Shown here: one piece after another, positions 22,715-31,700 of the stretch | Numbering within the stretch: position 1 is the first letter of the stretch | Layout of the letters: each line of letters begins with the position of its first letter | Assembly (NCBI RefSeq): GCF_004193775.1 | Contig: NC_041002.1 | Coordinates: 9,832,485-9,896,484, forward strand | DNA: 64,000 nt | Source: Glycine soja | Taxonomy: Eukaryota > Streptophyta > Magnoliopsida > Fabales > Fabaceae | Direction: 5' to 3' | Notes under the pieces: generated by a model | The model's database searches: none | Seen by the model: the letters and a program-made list of their open reading frames with translations, nothing else | Told to the model about the DNA's origin: nothing | Position numbers and translations under genes: made by a program

Positions 22715-24059
22715 TGCGTCTGTGATCTGTAGCTTTTGCCTCTCACACTCCTTGTTTGTTCTTTCCCTCTTGTTCTAGCACTTCCTTTTTCCTGCTCTGC
22801 ATGGCTACATGCACTTTATTGCACATCATAAATAAAGGGTCAGTAATGTTTTTTTGTGTAATGTTACTTGCACAACCATATTATTATAGAAATTGTAAAC
22901 AACATTTTTCTCCTTTAGTTTATCACCATCGGATCCATTATTACCTTACCATACTCCATTTGTAAACATGCAACGGCCACATAGTTGAGATAATGACTTA
23001 TGGTGTATCTAATAAGAGACTTGTGATAATGACAACTTGATTTTGTTTATATTAGTAGTGCATGTCGGCAAGAAAGTTGATTAGAGAAATGTTAATGAGT
23101 TTACTTATGGCTTTGAAAAATTACACGTCTATGACCCTTGTTAGTTTAATTACATGGATGCATGGTTAGACATGCGAGATTAGTTGAAATTGTTTCTTCC
23201 AACTCTTGAAGAGAAGAATTTGAACTTTTTGGAAGAAAAAGCTGATTTATCTTTATCTATTGAGCATGTTTAATTTATAGTTGAAAATGTTATGATTCAC
23301 GTTCCAATATAAATCTTACAGATAGAAGTAAAATGAACGCAAAAATAAGATCTTGGTCTTTTGACAAAACTACTTTTAACTCAAACGTAATTTTGCAACA
23401 GATTTCCAAAAATGTTGAGTTGATACCTAATTTGGATCAGTTTTCTAGACTAAGATAGAAAATTTACTTTAACGTGTTTATCGTATATGATGGAATATAA
23501 ATCTCAAACAACATAAACATTGTCAATTGCCACACTTACATAAAGATATGCAAAGAGTATATCTACATGAGACTTGAAAAACTTTCATCCAACACCACTC
23601 CATCCTAGTAGAGAATAACAAGAAGATGCAATGGATAAGATGGCAATCTCCCCACCATTTTAGGAATCACTTCTTGACCTTGTCTTACCTATTAGAAAGT
23701 ATTAAAGCATGGTGACAGGAATAATATGGTGATTAGAGGTAGTAGTTAGAACAATATGTCATCAAGATGGACCTCTAATAGTCTCATATCTACCAACATT
23801 TTTATAAATAGTGATAATCCTCCTTCAAGTGCATGATTCTCTTTGTTGTTACACTTAACTGAAATTTCTACTAATTAGGGTATTAGAGTGTTTACCTACA
23901 CAAATACCCCCTAATTAATCACGGGAAGAACCAATCCTTTAGCACAATTTGAGATATCGTAACATTAACCAATAAATCATTGTCATTGTGAGCTCTTCTC
24001 CATCACTCCCAAATGAAGTTGTTAATGAAGCAAGGTAGTGAACAAGGAGTGTATGATAT

Positions 24060-24735
24060 ACTTAAAGTGAACTACAAAAAAGCCTAAGACTCGGTGTTAT
24101 GGAGTTTTCTTTTTTATATGATGGCACGTCTTGGGTTTTGTACTATATGGATTGGTTGGGTTTGAAGGTGTTTGATATCTGATTCTATCTCTATCTTAGT
24201 CAATGGAAACCCAATTTCAAAGTTCATGCCACAAAGAAGTCTAAGATAAGGTAATCCACTCGCACCTTTTCTTTTTGTCTTTGTGGCGAAAGAACTTAGT
24301 AGTCTTATGAGACAAGCGGTGCAAAAAAATATTTTTGAGAGTTACAAGGTGGGAATGCCAAATGTGAAAGTGAATCTCCTATAGTTTGCATATGATAGCC
24401 TTTTGTGGGAAAACCTTCTTTGAATATTTTACTCTCTTAAATGGGATTATGAGGTGCTTTGAACTTGTATCTGAGCTCTAGATCAATTTTCATAAGAGTG
24501 AGTTTTGGAGGTATCGAGTTTGGTGATGAGAGGTTGATATGGTATGCGACAGTTGTATATTTAAGAGTATGAGTGTTCCTTTTGAGTATTTGGGTTTGGT
24601 GGTGGGGGGAAATATGTGAAAGAAAGAGATGTGGGATTCATTCCTAAAGAAGGAGAGTAGGAAATTGTTGTAGCGAGAAATCAAAGAAAGAAAGAGATGT
24701 GGGATTCATTCCTAAAAGGGTTAGTAGGAAGTTGT
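24060..24735 (+). pseudogene. LINE reverse transcriptase, piece 1
   Basis: The frame reads LKVNYKKA, a stop, then DSVLWSFL (RT motif A region), MARLGFCTIWIGWV, a fingers/palm stretch like ILVNGNPISKFMPQRSLR, and PLAPFLFVFVAKELSSLM, which matches the LINE signature GLRQGDPLAPFLF. The YADD box is degenerate (FAYD near 24380). Further on come INFHKSEF and the thumb region up to SRKL, where an LTR interrupts. Upstream endonuclease is not recognisable, so the copy is 5' truncated or too decayed. Several stops make it dead. Near the end, 68 bp are tandemly duplicated (listed separately). Confidence 0.85.
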
Positions 24736-24740
24736 TGTAG
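24616..24740 (+). repeat. 68-bp tandem duplication across a LINE/LTR junction
   Basis: GAAAGAGATGTGGGATTCAT occurs at 24623 and again 68 bp later, followed in both copies by an AGTAGGAA, TTGTTGTAG block. The first copy already includes TGTAG, the first bases of the LTR that starts at 24736. The duplication therefore happened after the LTR inserted. Confidence 0.7.
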
Positions 24741-25059
24741 GAGTTACATGGTCTAAAATTTTAAATTTTCTAAAAAGAACATGAGTAGAAAGAAAACCCA
24801 TCCAATGGACCACACTTTACACAAGAGTCACTCAGGAACGCTTTGAAACCAAAGGCTTGCTCTTTGATCACCAAGCGACGAAGAAGACAATGCCTTTATT
24901 TAGTTTGCGTGAGCAGCACTAGAGTGGGGCCTCAATGCTAATCGACACTCAGGGATTTAGAGAAAGCTCATGAGACGAATGTATTTTTCATTTGTTATGT
25001 CTTGAGGTATACACCTCTTTATATAGAAAATACAAGCTTATCTTAATCCCTAGAATATT

Positions 25060-25330
25060 TGATTAGATCAAATCTAATTTAATATTCTATCAATTAATTA
25101 GATCATATCTAATCAATTATCTTTTAATTAAATTAAATTTTATCTTATCAAATCAAATCATATTTGATAAATTAAGATATTGATTAAATCATATCTAATA
25201 ATTTATCTCTTATCAGTTAATCAAATAATATTTGATCAAATAATATATTGATTAGATCTTATCTAATCAAATCTTTGTGTTAATTAGCTAAATCATATTT
25301 AATTAATTAATTTTTTACTCAACTTAATTA
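25060..25330. repeat. Repeated ATCAAAT/TTTGAT/TAATTAA tracts in the LTR
   Basis: Short related words such as GATTAGATCAAATC, GATCATATCTAATC and AAATCATATTTGAT recur about ten times in both orientations over 270 bp, giving local self-complementarity. They sit in the copia LTR piece downstream (minus strand) of a fairly unique segment. Confidence 0.55.
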
Positions 25331-25494
25331 ACTACTTCAATTTTTCTATATACGCGTGACCTTATAGGTTCCCACTAGACTACAATAATATTAAATATTA
25401 TCTCTATAACATTAAATATTATAGATAATGATGACATCTAGCAATGCATCTCTTCCACCTAGCTTATGGGAATATCGATGATTTGATTTCAACC

Positions 25495-25761
25495 TTACCA
25501 CAACCATATCCACTGTGTAGCCTTTGTCTCTTCGTCCAAATATCTTGACCAAACATGAGCCATAAGAATGTCATCCTCGTTAAGTCCAATCATTGATTCC
25601 TTGATACCTAAGTAGATACCTAATGACATATGGGCCCAATTTCTCATATTAGTCCATTTGCGTGTAGCCACAAATATAACACGTCTTACCCTACCTGATG
25701 GAAGCTTGCTTGAGAAACTTCTATAGAGGCTGAATCTTTGAGCTTCAATAAGGTCCCTCAA
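25495..25761 (-). other. Open frame of unknown origin at the LTR/Ty3 border
   Basis: An 88-codon frame reads MRDLIEAQRFSLYRSF, then KWTNMRNWAHMSLGIYLG and DILMAHVWSRYLDEE. I do not recognise a domain. It straddles the place where the Ty3 LTR should pass back into the copia LTR, so it is probably an accidental frame over LTR DNA. The exact border lies somewhere in 25480-25770 and I could not fix it. Confidence 0.3.
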
Positions 25762-25984
25762 TGGTGATTTTCAGTCATGGAGTTGCAGCGGAAGATAAAG
25801 GAGAATAGATGAGAGGAGGCACCATCCACTAAAGAATAAGCCATGGAAGGAGAAGTTTCACCACCAAAAGAGTGCCTTAGATAAGAAGCTTAGAGAGGAA
25901 GCTTCAATGGAGGAAGAGAATGAGAGAGAGGGGGGCATGGGAATTCAAGGAGATTAGGGAAAAAAGTTGAACTTTGAAGTATGT

Positions 25985-26374
25985 CGCACAAGTAGGGGTG
26001 GGAATAGGTCAGGCCAGGCTTTGAAAGGCCTGAGCCTAGCCTACGATGAATCTTTGAGATCTGAGCCTGGCCTATAGCCTATCAAAGGCTTTTATTTTGG
26101 CTTGGCCTGGCCTAATAGTCTTTTTAAAAGCCTTCTTCACAATAAATATTTAATATTTTATGGAGTAGGAACGTAATAGGAAAGTTAAAGAAAAAGGAAA
26201 GTCAATCAAAATAATGAGGAATATAAAAGGGCACATGACTCACACCTAAATTGTAACTAAAGTCCTTGATTATAGGAATAGAAGTTATGGAGTAGTAATG
26301 TGTAATCAAAGTCTGATAGTTTCAAAACAAAATTAATTGTATCCAAAAAAATAATATTATATATTGGTACCCAA

Positions 26375-26450
<76 letters not shown>

Positions 26451-26605
26451 ACCTATCAGGCTTATAAGGCTTTTTAATAAGCCTAAGCCTAATCTATTTA
26501 ATTTAATAGGCTTTTAAAAAAACCTGAGCCTACCATTTTAATTAAATAGGCTAGGTCGTAGGCCCCTGTAGGCCAGCCTGGCCTATTCCCACCCCTACTC
26601 ACAAG
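25985..26605. mobile_element. hAT-like MITE (605 bp) with 8-bp target duplication
   Basis: The element (25993-26597) has perfect terminal inverted repeats TAGGGGTGGGAATAGG / CCTATTCCCACCCCTA, continuing imperfectly inward (AGGCCAGGCT/AGCCTGGCC). The flanks CGCACAAG (25985-25992) and CTCACAAG (26598-26605) form an 8-bp duplication with one mismatch, the size made by hAT transposases. It has no coding capacity. Inside are AGGCTT/AAGCCT palindromic blocks and an (AT)n run (about 26383-26446). Confidence 0.9.
26383..26446. repeat. (AT)n microsatellite inside the MITE
   Basis: About 60 bp of AT repeats. Confidence 0.97.
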
Positions 26606-26645
26606 TTTTTCATTCATCAAAGTTATGACAAGTGTTACACATGTT

Positions 26646-26658
26646 TTTATTTATAGCC
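26646..26658 (-). promoter_or_regulatory. TATA box of the Ty3 LTR
   Basis: The minus strand reads AGGCTATAAATAAA, a strong plant TATA box, about 40 bp upstream of the MITE insertion. The MITE therefore sits at or just after the expected transcription start. Confidence 0.6.
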
Positions 26659-26716
26659 TAGCACATGGGAAGCTTCCTTGAGAAGCAAGGAAGGTAGCTT
26701 CCTTGGAAAGTTAGAG

Positions 26717-26908
26717 GAAGAAAGCTTCCTTGAGAAGCTAGAAGGGGGCTACTCACACCCCTCCAATAGCTAAGCTCACCCCCATGCCAAAATACATGAA
26801 AATACAATGGGAAGCATAGAAGAAAGCTTCCTTGAGAAGCTAGAGGGGGGCTACTCACACCCTTCCAATAGCTAAGCTCACCTTCATGCCAAAATACATG
26901 AAAATACA
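26717..26908. repeat. 102-bp direct repeat, two copies, in the Ty3 LTR
   Basis: Copies at 26717-26806 and 26819-26908 share about 90 bp (GAAGAAAGCTTCCTTGAGAA ... CATGAAAATAC) with few differences. Each begins with the palindrome-like AAGCTTCCTTGAGAAGCT; partial copies of this head also lie at 26669-26700. A repetitive minus-strand open frame across it is a by-product. Confidence 0.9.
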
Positions 26909-27860
26909 AAAAAGTCCCTACTACAAAGACTACTCAAAATGCCCTGAAATACAAGGTTAAAACCCTATACTACTAGGATACCCTTAATTTGTAGGATACC
27001 TTACAAACCTAAAATGGCCAAAATGCAAGGCCTAAAATAAGAAAAGCCTATTTTAACATTTACAAAGAAAAGTGGACCCAACCTTGGCCCATGGGCTTAG
27101 AAATCTATCCTGAGGTTCATGAGAACCCTAGGGCCTTCTTCAGCAGCTCTAACCCAATCCTCTTGGAGACTCTTGCTCATGGCTTTGGTCACTGGTCCCT
27201 TCCTAGGGAGGATTGCATCACTAGCAAGAGGCCTATAAACATAACTCTTACTATGTAGGAGGGATGAATCTTATCTACATCACTCACATCCCTCAACATG
27301 ATTCATTACACATGCAAATACTACCTTTATGATCACCGTATTACAAATGATGTTTGATAGCATTAAAGCCTACAACTCTTATATGTAGGAATCATAGTGA
27401 CTTCAAGCTGAAGGTATACTATCACATTGTGGTTTCCATGAGAAGAATTTATGACATTTACATAACTATTGTGAAGTCTTCTCATAGTGGTTCTATCCAA
27501 TATAAATATTACTCCTAATATTTATACATGTGTGCCGACTTGAAATCTCATATTCATGACCTATGAGATATGGTCATCAGTGTACTCACACAATAGCCTC
27601 AATGCACTATTTTCTTACTAGTAAAAAATAATACTTGTCTATAGATACTTTTAGAATAACATTTTATTATTCAATGAATCTCACAATCAAGTCTCACTTG
27701 ATTTGCCATCGAATGAATCGACTATTCTAAGGACATTATTATGTTATGCAATTAATAATGTAATAATTGACATGTCTCATGTATATATAAAACATATAAA
27801 TCAAAGTCACAACACAAAATATAGTCTAAAATGGAATGGTAACTAGGGTTCACTCCAATA

Positions 27861-28011
27861 GTTGTCTACTTGGAAGAGTATGAATTTATCTTTGGGAAGC
27901 AAGGTGTGTCTCATTAAGTCGGTCTTAACTTCTTTACCCTTATATATGTTATCTTTCTTTAAGATGACTATGTTTGTTGTAAAGAAATTTAGGACTTTGG
28001 AAATGGGTTTC
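27861..28011 (+). pseudogene. LINE reverse transcriptase, piece 2
   Basis: Directly after the LTR's target duplication the frame resumes as STWKSMNLSLGSKVCLIKSV, then LTSLPLYMLSFFKMT and VVKKFRTLEMGF. It aligns without gaps to the conserved LINE region LSFGGR...LIxSVLSSLPLYxLSFFK. It ends at the next LTR (28012). Confidence 0.88.
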
Positions 28012-29200
28012 TATAAAGGCAAATAAAAGAGGGGTTGAATTGTGATTTTAGAAATTTTCTTAACCTTTTTTCGAAAACAAAGCTATTGTCAGAAAAAACT
28101 TTGAAAAAGCAGATAACATATTTTTAAACAATGTGAATATGATCAAACGATGATCAACAAATTTTGTAAAAACAAGTTTTTCAATACAAAATCAAATTCA
28201 AACCTTAGATTAGTTAAACACAGAAAGTAATAGGAATCAGACAGGAATTTTTATATTGGTTTGTCTATTCCATTGAGACTACATCCATTTCTTAGAAAAC
28301 TACCAAGTTCCACTAACTTTTCAAACTTATAAGTATTCTTCACTATCACTTTTGGCTCTTACAAACCAAGATTATCACCAAGCTAGAGCAACCCAATATT
28401 TTTTGTCCTACCAGACCACTGCTAGCTCTAAAATAGATAAGAAGATTTGTTATTTGGTTGGCTCAATGACTAATTTCCAATCATCTCACAAATGAATATA
28501 CAATCTAAGCTCTTAGTCTTTTCTCTCAAGATGTTCAAGGTGTTTTGAGAGCATTTTGAGCTTTATAAAGAAAAAAAAATTGAAAGCTTTACACAAAATT
28601 TCAAAATGTTAGTGTGTAGGTTCGTAACTCATTTATTCAAAGCTTCTAGTATTTATAAGTCATTTTCTTTAGGTGTTTGTTGTCTTTAAATAGACAGAAA
28701 TCTTCACTTGAGCTCGTGTTTGAAGATTGTTGTCATTGGAGCATTTAATGCTTGCATTAAATGCACATTCTTCTTCATGTTGGAAAACCACTCTCTTTAG
28801 CTTCCTTGAAGAACACTTTAGCAGGAAACCACTTGCTTTTTGTCAAAGCAGGTCTATCACAGCAGGATGTATCTTTTAATACTATTTGAAATTCCAAAGT
28901 TCTGAACTTCGTTTATTTTTCTTAGGATTTTGACAGATCCTAGAAGAATGTCTTGTAACATAGTTCCTGCAAAACAAATCTCAAACACAAAATATTAAAT
29001 GAAGTCTTAAATGCATTCTTAAATGTTGTATCAGATTGTAAAGTATATCTACTTCCAACTAGAACTTCATATGCAAATTCAAGATGTATAGTTTGATATC
29101 GCATAAGAAGCAACTTTTAACCTTTGTATTTATCTACATATAATTAAAATAATTAAAAGTTATGATTTGACTTAAGACCCAAATGTCTTTTGACTTAACA
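28012..29200 (-). repeat. Solo LTR, SIRE-like, minus orientation (1189 bp)
   Basis: On the minus strand it starts TGTTAAGTCAAAAGACATTT (29200) and ends TTGCCTTTATA (28012), one change from the expected CA end. The flanks GTTTC (28007-28011) and ATTTC (29201-29205) form a 5-bp duplication with one mismatch. Removing it restores the LINE frame (FRTLEMGF, then LLRGRDE). The segment ACAATTCAACCCCTCTTTT near its 3' end and AACCAATATAAAAATTCC resemble the 3' parts of the other SIRE-like LTRs here. No coding sequence is inside. Confidence 0.82.
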
Positions 29201-29257
29201 ATTTCTTTTAAGGGGAAGGGATGAAGACAATAAGATTTCTTGGGTCAAGTGGGATAC
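29201..29257 (+). pseudogene. LINE reverse transcriptase, piece 3
   Basis: Only 57 bp lie between two LTRs, reading LLRGRDEDNKISWVKWDT. This is the conserved LINE stretch FLWGG...KIxWVKWD. It ends with the target duplication GATAC (29253-29257) of the next LTR. Confidence 0.88.
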
Positions 29258-29577
29258 TGTAGAAGCAAGCTTCATGATGATGAATCAAGTTGATTCAAGT
29301 AGATTTTGATAATGACAAAGATGATGACAAAAAGCCCAAAGAATAATTTCAAGATTGAGTCAACAAGTTCAAGATCAAGATTAATTTCAAGTTTCATGAA
29401 AAGAAATCAAGAAGATTCAAGATTCAAGAGAAGTTTGATTTCCAGATTCAAGAGAAGAAATCAAGAAGACTTCACAAGGAAAGTATTGAAAAGATTTTTC
29501 AAAAAACAAACATAGCACAGTTTTATTTTTCAAAAGAGTTTTCTCAAAATTTTCTAAGTTACCAGAGTTTTTACTCT

Positions 29578-29816
29578 CTGGTAATCGATTACCAGTTTCC
29601 TGTAATCGATTACCAGTGACAAAGTTTGATTTCAAAAGTTCTTATCTGAATTTGCAACATTTCAATTGATTTCAAAATGGTGTAATCGATTACAAGATAT
29701 TGGCAATCGATTACCAGTGTATCTGAACGTTGAAATTCAAAATCAATTGTGAAGAGTCATATTCTTTCATAAAAAGCTTTGTGTAATCGATTACATGGTT
29801 TTGGTAATCGATTACC
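29578..29816. repeat. Array of TAATCGATTA palindromes
   Basis: Exact copies lie at 29582, 29603, 29683, 29784 and 29805, plus a variant CAATCGATTA at 29704. The first is part of an 18-bp perfect palindrome, CTGGTAATCGATTACCAG (29578-29595). The three pairs are each spaced 21 bp apart, as in the array at 10994-11214. Confidence 0.92.
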
Positions 29817-29926
29817 AGTGACAAGTTTTGAATAAAAATCAAAAGATATAACTCTTCCAATGGTTTTTAGGTTTTTCTAAAGATTATAACTCTTCTAATG
29901 GTTTTCTTGACCAGACATGAAGAGTC

Positions 29927-29936
29927 TATAAAAACA
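29927..29936 (+). promoter_or_regulatory. TATA box of the solo LTR
   Basis: CTATAAAAAC lies about 110 bp after the last palindrome and precedes a pyrimidine-rich likely start region. Equivalent boxes are at about 11231 and 33213 in the related LTRs. Confidence 0.6.
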
Positions 29937-30087
29937 AGACCTTGACTTGCATTTCAATAACTTTTCCAGTTTACTTTTGAATATCTTCTTCTTCTTCTTC
30001 TTCTTCTTCTTCCTTTGCCAAAAGCTTTCAAAGTTTTCTGGTTTCCAAACCTTGTTCTTTCACAAAAACAAAAGTGTGTTATTCATC

Positions 30088-30480
30088 TTCTCATTCTCTT
30101 CTTCCTTTGCCAAAAAGAATTCGCCAAGGACTAACCGCCTGAATTCTTTTTGTGTCTGTCTTCTCCCTTTTCCAAAAGAATGAAGGACTAATCATCTAAA
30201 TTCTTTTGTGTCTCTCTTCTCCCTTTGCCAAAAAGAATTCGCCAAGGACTAACCGCCTGATTTCTTTTTTGTGTCTCTCTTCTCTCTTTTCCAAAAGAAC
30301 GAAGGACTAACCGCTTGAATTCTTTTGTGTCTCTCTTCTCCCTTTGCCAAAAAGAATTCGCCAAGGATTAACCGCTTGAATTCTTTTAGTGTCTTTCTTC
30401 TCCCTTTTCCAAAAGAACAAAGGACTAACCGCCTGAATTCTTTTGTGTCTCCCTTCTCCCTTGTCAAAGAATTCAAAACG
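30088..30480. repeat. Minisatellite of alternating 56-61 bp units
   Basis: Units containing GGACTAACCGCCTGAATTCT and TGTGTCTCTCTTCTCCC repeat about six times. Two versions alternate: one with TTTGCCAAAAAGAATTCGCC, one with TTTTCCAAAAGAACGAA, giving a higher-order period near 117 bp. Single degenerate units (GGACTAACCGCCTGAGA) continue at about 30537 and 30585. Open frames over it on both strands are by-products. Confidence 0.9.
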
Positions 30481-30614
30481 ACACAGTCTAAGAATTCTTT
30501 TGATTCTTCCCTTTCCCATAAATAAAAGATTTCAAAGGACTAACCGCCTGAGATATCTTTTGTTTCCCCTTCACAAAGTTTCAAAGGACTAACCGCCTGA
30601 GAACTTTGTCTTTA

Positions 30615-30773
30615 CACATTGGAGGGTACATCCTTTGTGGTACAAGTAGAGGGTACATCTACTTGGGTTGTTGTAACTGAAAACAAGATAGGGTACATCT
30701 CTTGTGGATCAGTTTAAGTGGAGGGTACATCCACTTGGTTGTTCAAAGAGAACAAGAGAGGGTACATCACTTG
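30615..30773 (+). repeat. Five hairpins with a common GGGTACA loop and differing stems
   Basis: Each unit has the loop GGGTACA. Unit 2 (30643-30665) pairs CAAGTAGA with TCTACTTG, perfectly. Unit 4 (30716-30736) pairs AAGTGGA with TCCACTT, perfectly. Unit 3 (30684-30704) pairs CAAGATA with TCTCTTG, and unit 5 (30753-30773) CAAGAGA with TCACTTG, each with one mismatch. Unit 1 (30615-30639) pairs CACAttGGA with TCCttTGTG. Stems differ between units while pairing is largely kept, as expected for selected RNA or DNA structure. It lies downstream of the TATA box, so it would be in the transcript. Confidence 0.8.
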
Positions 30774-31108
30774 TGGATTTTTGCTTGTAAAGGATTTTAC
30801 AAGGTTGAAAAGAAATCCCAAGGATCGCAAGTCGCTTGGGGACTGGATGTAGGCATGGGTTGTTGCCGAACCAGTATAAATTCTTGTGTTTGTCTTCTTC
30901 TTCCCAACACTCTTTAATATCCGCTGTGCACTTTAATTATCGCTTTTACTTTTGGTTAAAGTTTCTATTTATGTTCTTTACTTTCTAGTAAAAGCATAAA
31001 TGAATCTAGTAACATTAAGAAGGATAAGTTTTAATTAGTAAAGGTTCATTAATAATTAATTCAACCCCCCCCCCTTTCTTAATTATTTCGAGACCACTTG
31101 ATCCAACA

Positions 31109-31700
31109 GATACTATTTGTTATCATAAGGATGAGGGTGGTATTGGTAATAAAGATATCTCGGTGTTTAATGATGCTTTACTTGCCAAGTGGAAGTGGAG
31201 GTTGATGTGTGGTGGAAGTGGTCTTTGGCTCGATGTCATTAGGTCTAAGTATCAGGGCTGGCAAAACCTAGAGTCTCTAGGCAAGAAATATAGTATCTTT
31301 GCGATGGAAGGATTTGGGAAAATGTGCAAAGGTATATCTCAACTAGGATGGTTTGACTCCAATGTACTTTAGAAGGTTGGGAATGAGAACCATGTTAAGT
31401 TAAGGTTGGATCCAACTGTGGGTGGGGGATGACTTTTAAGTGCAAAGACATTGGTTTGAGTGGGAAAAAGAAAGGGTACAAGAATTTTGGGAAGATTCTG
31501 GCAAGCTTAGTTTGAAGAGAGAGAAAGAGGATATAGTGGTGGAATAAGGAAGAGTCCAAAATCTATTCGATGAAGTCGACATATAAAGTGCTACAAAGGT
31601 TGCCACGAGTACATAATGGAAAATTCTTTACATGTTTGTGGCACATTAAGGCTTCACACCATCTTCTCTACATTTTGTGTGGAGGGTGGCCCTTAACAAA
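31109..31700 (+). pseudogene. LINE C-terminal region, piece 4
   Basis: After the GATAC duplication the frame continues ICYHKDEGGIGNKDISVFND, then ALLAKWKWRLMCGGSGLWLD and VIRSKYQG, the conserved post-RT region of plant L1 LINEs. Next are GWFDSNV...KVGNENHVKLRLD in shifted frames. A zf-RVT-like tail follows at about 31560-31690 with YSMKSTYKVLQRL and CLWHIKASHH. Homology fades near 31700, before a poly-A tail or target duplication can be seen. Several stops are present. Confidence 0.82.

Larger units (their letters stand above)
19497..24059. other. AT-rich intergenic DNA with a small foldback and a microsatellite
   Basis: No supported gene. The stretch contains a foldback (20029-20193), an (AT)n run (22508-22568), a G-box-bearing patch (22620-22760) and decayed sequence at 23000-24059 that I cannot assign. 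Short open frames at 20227-20511 and 22756-22965 lack any recognisable domain. The last few hundred bases before 24060 may be unrecognisable upstream LINE sequence. Confidence 0.6.
25770..27235 (-). mobile_element. Ty3 fragment: pol C-terminus plus 3' LTR
   Basis: Near 27110-27235 (minus strand) the frame reads PLASDAILPRKGPVTKAM, SKSLQEDWVRAAEEGP and LMNLRIDF followed by a stop. This is the pol tail seen in legume Ty3 elements (pattern GPVTRA...LQE). Downstream is LTR sequence with a TATA box, a 102-bp tandem repeat and an hAT-like MITE. Its 5' part is missing, so it is a truncated copy. It is nested in the solo copia LTR. No target-site duplication was found. Confidence 0.7.
24736..27860 (-). 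mobile_element. Solo copia-type LTR interrupted by a Ty3 fragment
   Basis: On the plus strand it begins TGTAGGAGTTACATGG and ends TTCACTCCAATA, giving inverted ends TGTnGGAGT/ACTCCnAnA. It is flanked by 5-bp duplications GTTGT (24731-24735 and 27861-27865). Removing it restores the LINE frame (SRKL, then STWKS). The minus-strand LTR would start TATTGGAGTGAACCC, one change from the expected TGTTGGAGT. LTR sequence is seen at about 24736-25480 and 27240-27860; the middle is a foreign Ty3 fragment. No internal coding of its own is present. Confidence 0.8.
29258..31108 (+). repeat. Solo LTR, SIRE/Maximus-like (1851 bp)
   Basis: It starts TGTAGAAGCAAGC and ends GACCACTTGATCCAACA, flanked by perfect duplications GATAC (29253-29257 and 31109-31113). 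Removing it joins KWDT to ICYHKDEGG in the LINE. Inside, in order: TAATCGATTA palindromes (29582-29814), a TATA box CTATAAAAAC (29927), a TTC-rich tract (29987-30011), a minisatellite (30088-30480), a hairpin array (30615-30773), the marker GGACTGGATGTAGGC ... ACCAGTATAAA (30839-30880) and a C-rich 3' end before the terminal CA. It is longer than the 10788 LTR mainly because of the two repeat arrays. Confidence 0.92.

Noticed and set aside
22756..22965. Small plus-strand frame downstream of the G-boxes
   Set aside because: 69 codons, no domain, poor start context, and composition like noncoding neighbours.
26658..26909. Repetitive minus-strand frame MYFHVFWHEGELSYW...
   Set aside because: It is the translation of the duplicated 102-bp LTR unit, next to a TATA box, and has no known domain.
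30249..30525. Overlapping open frames on both strands (30249-30525)
   Set aside because: They follow the minisatellite period and encode only its repeat; no start context or domain.
30615..30773. Repeats read as binding sites only, or as a CRISPR
   Set aside because: The constant part is only GGGTACA with changing complementary arms, which fits hairpins better than fixed-site repeats; no cas context.
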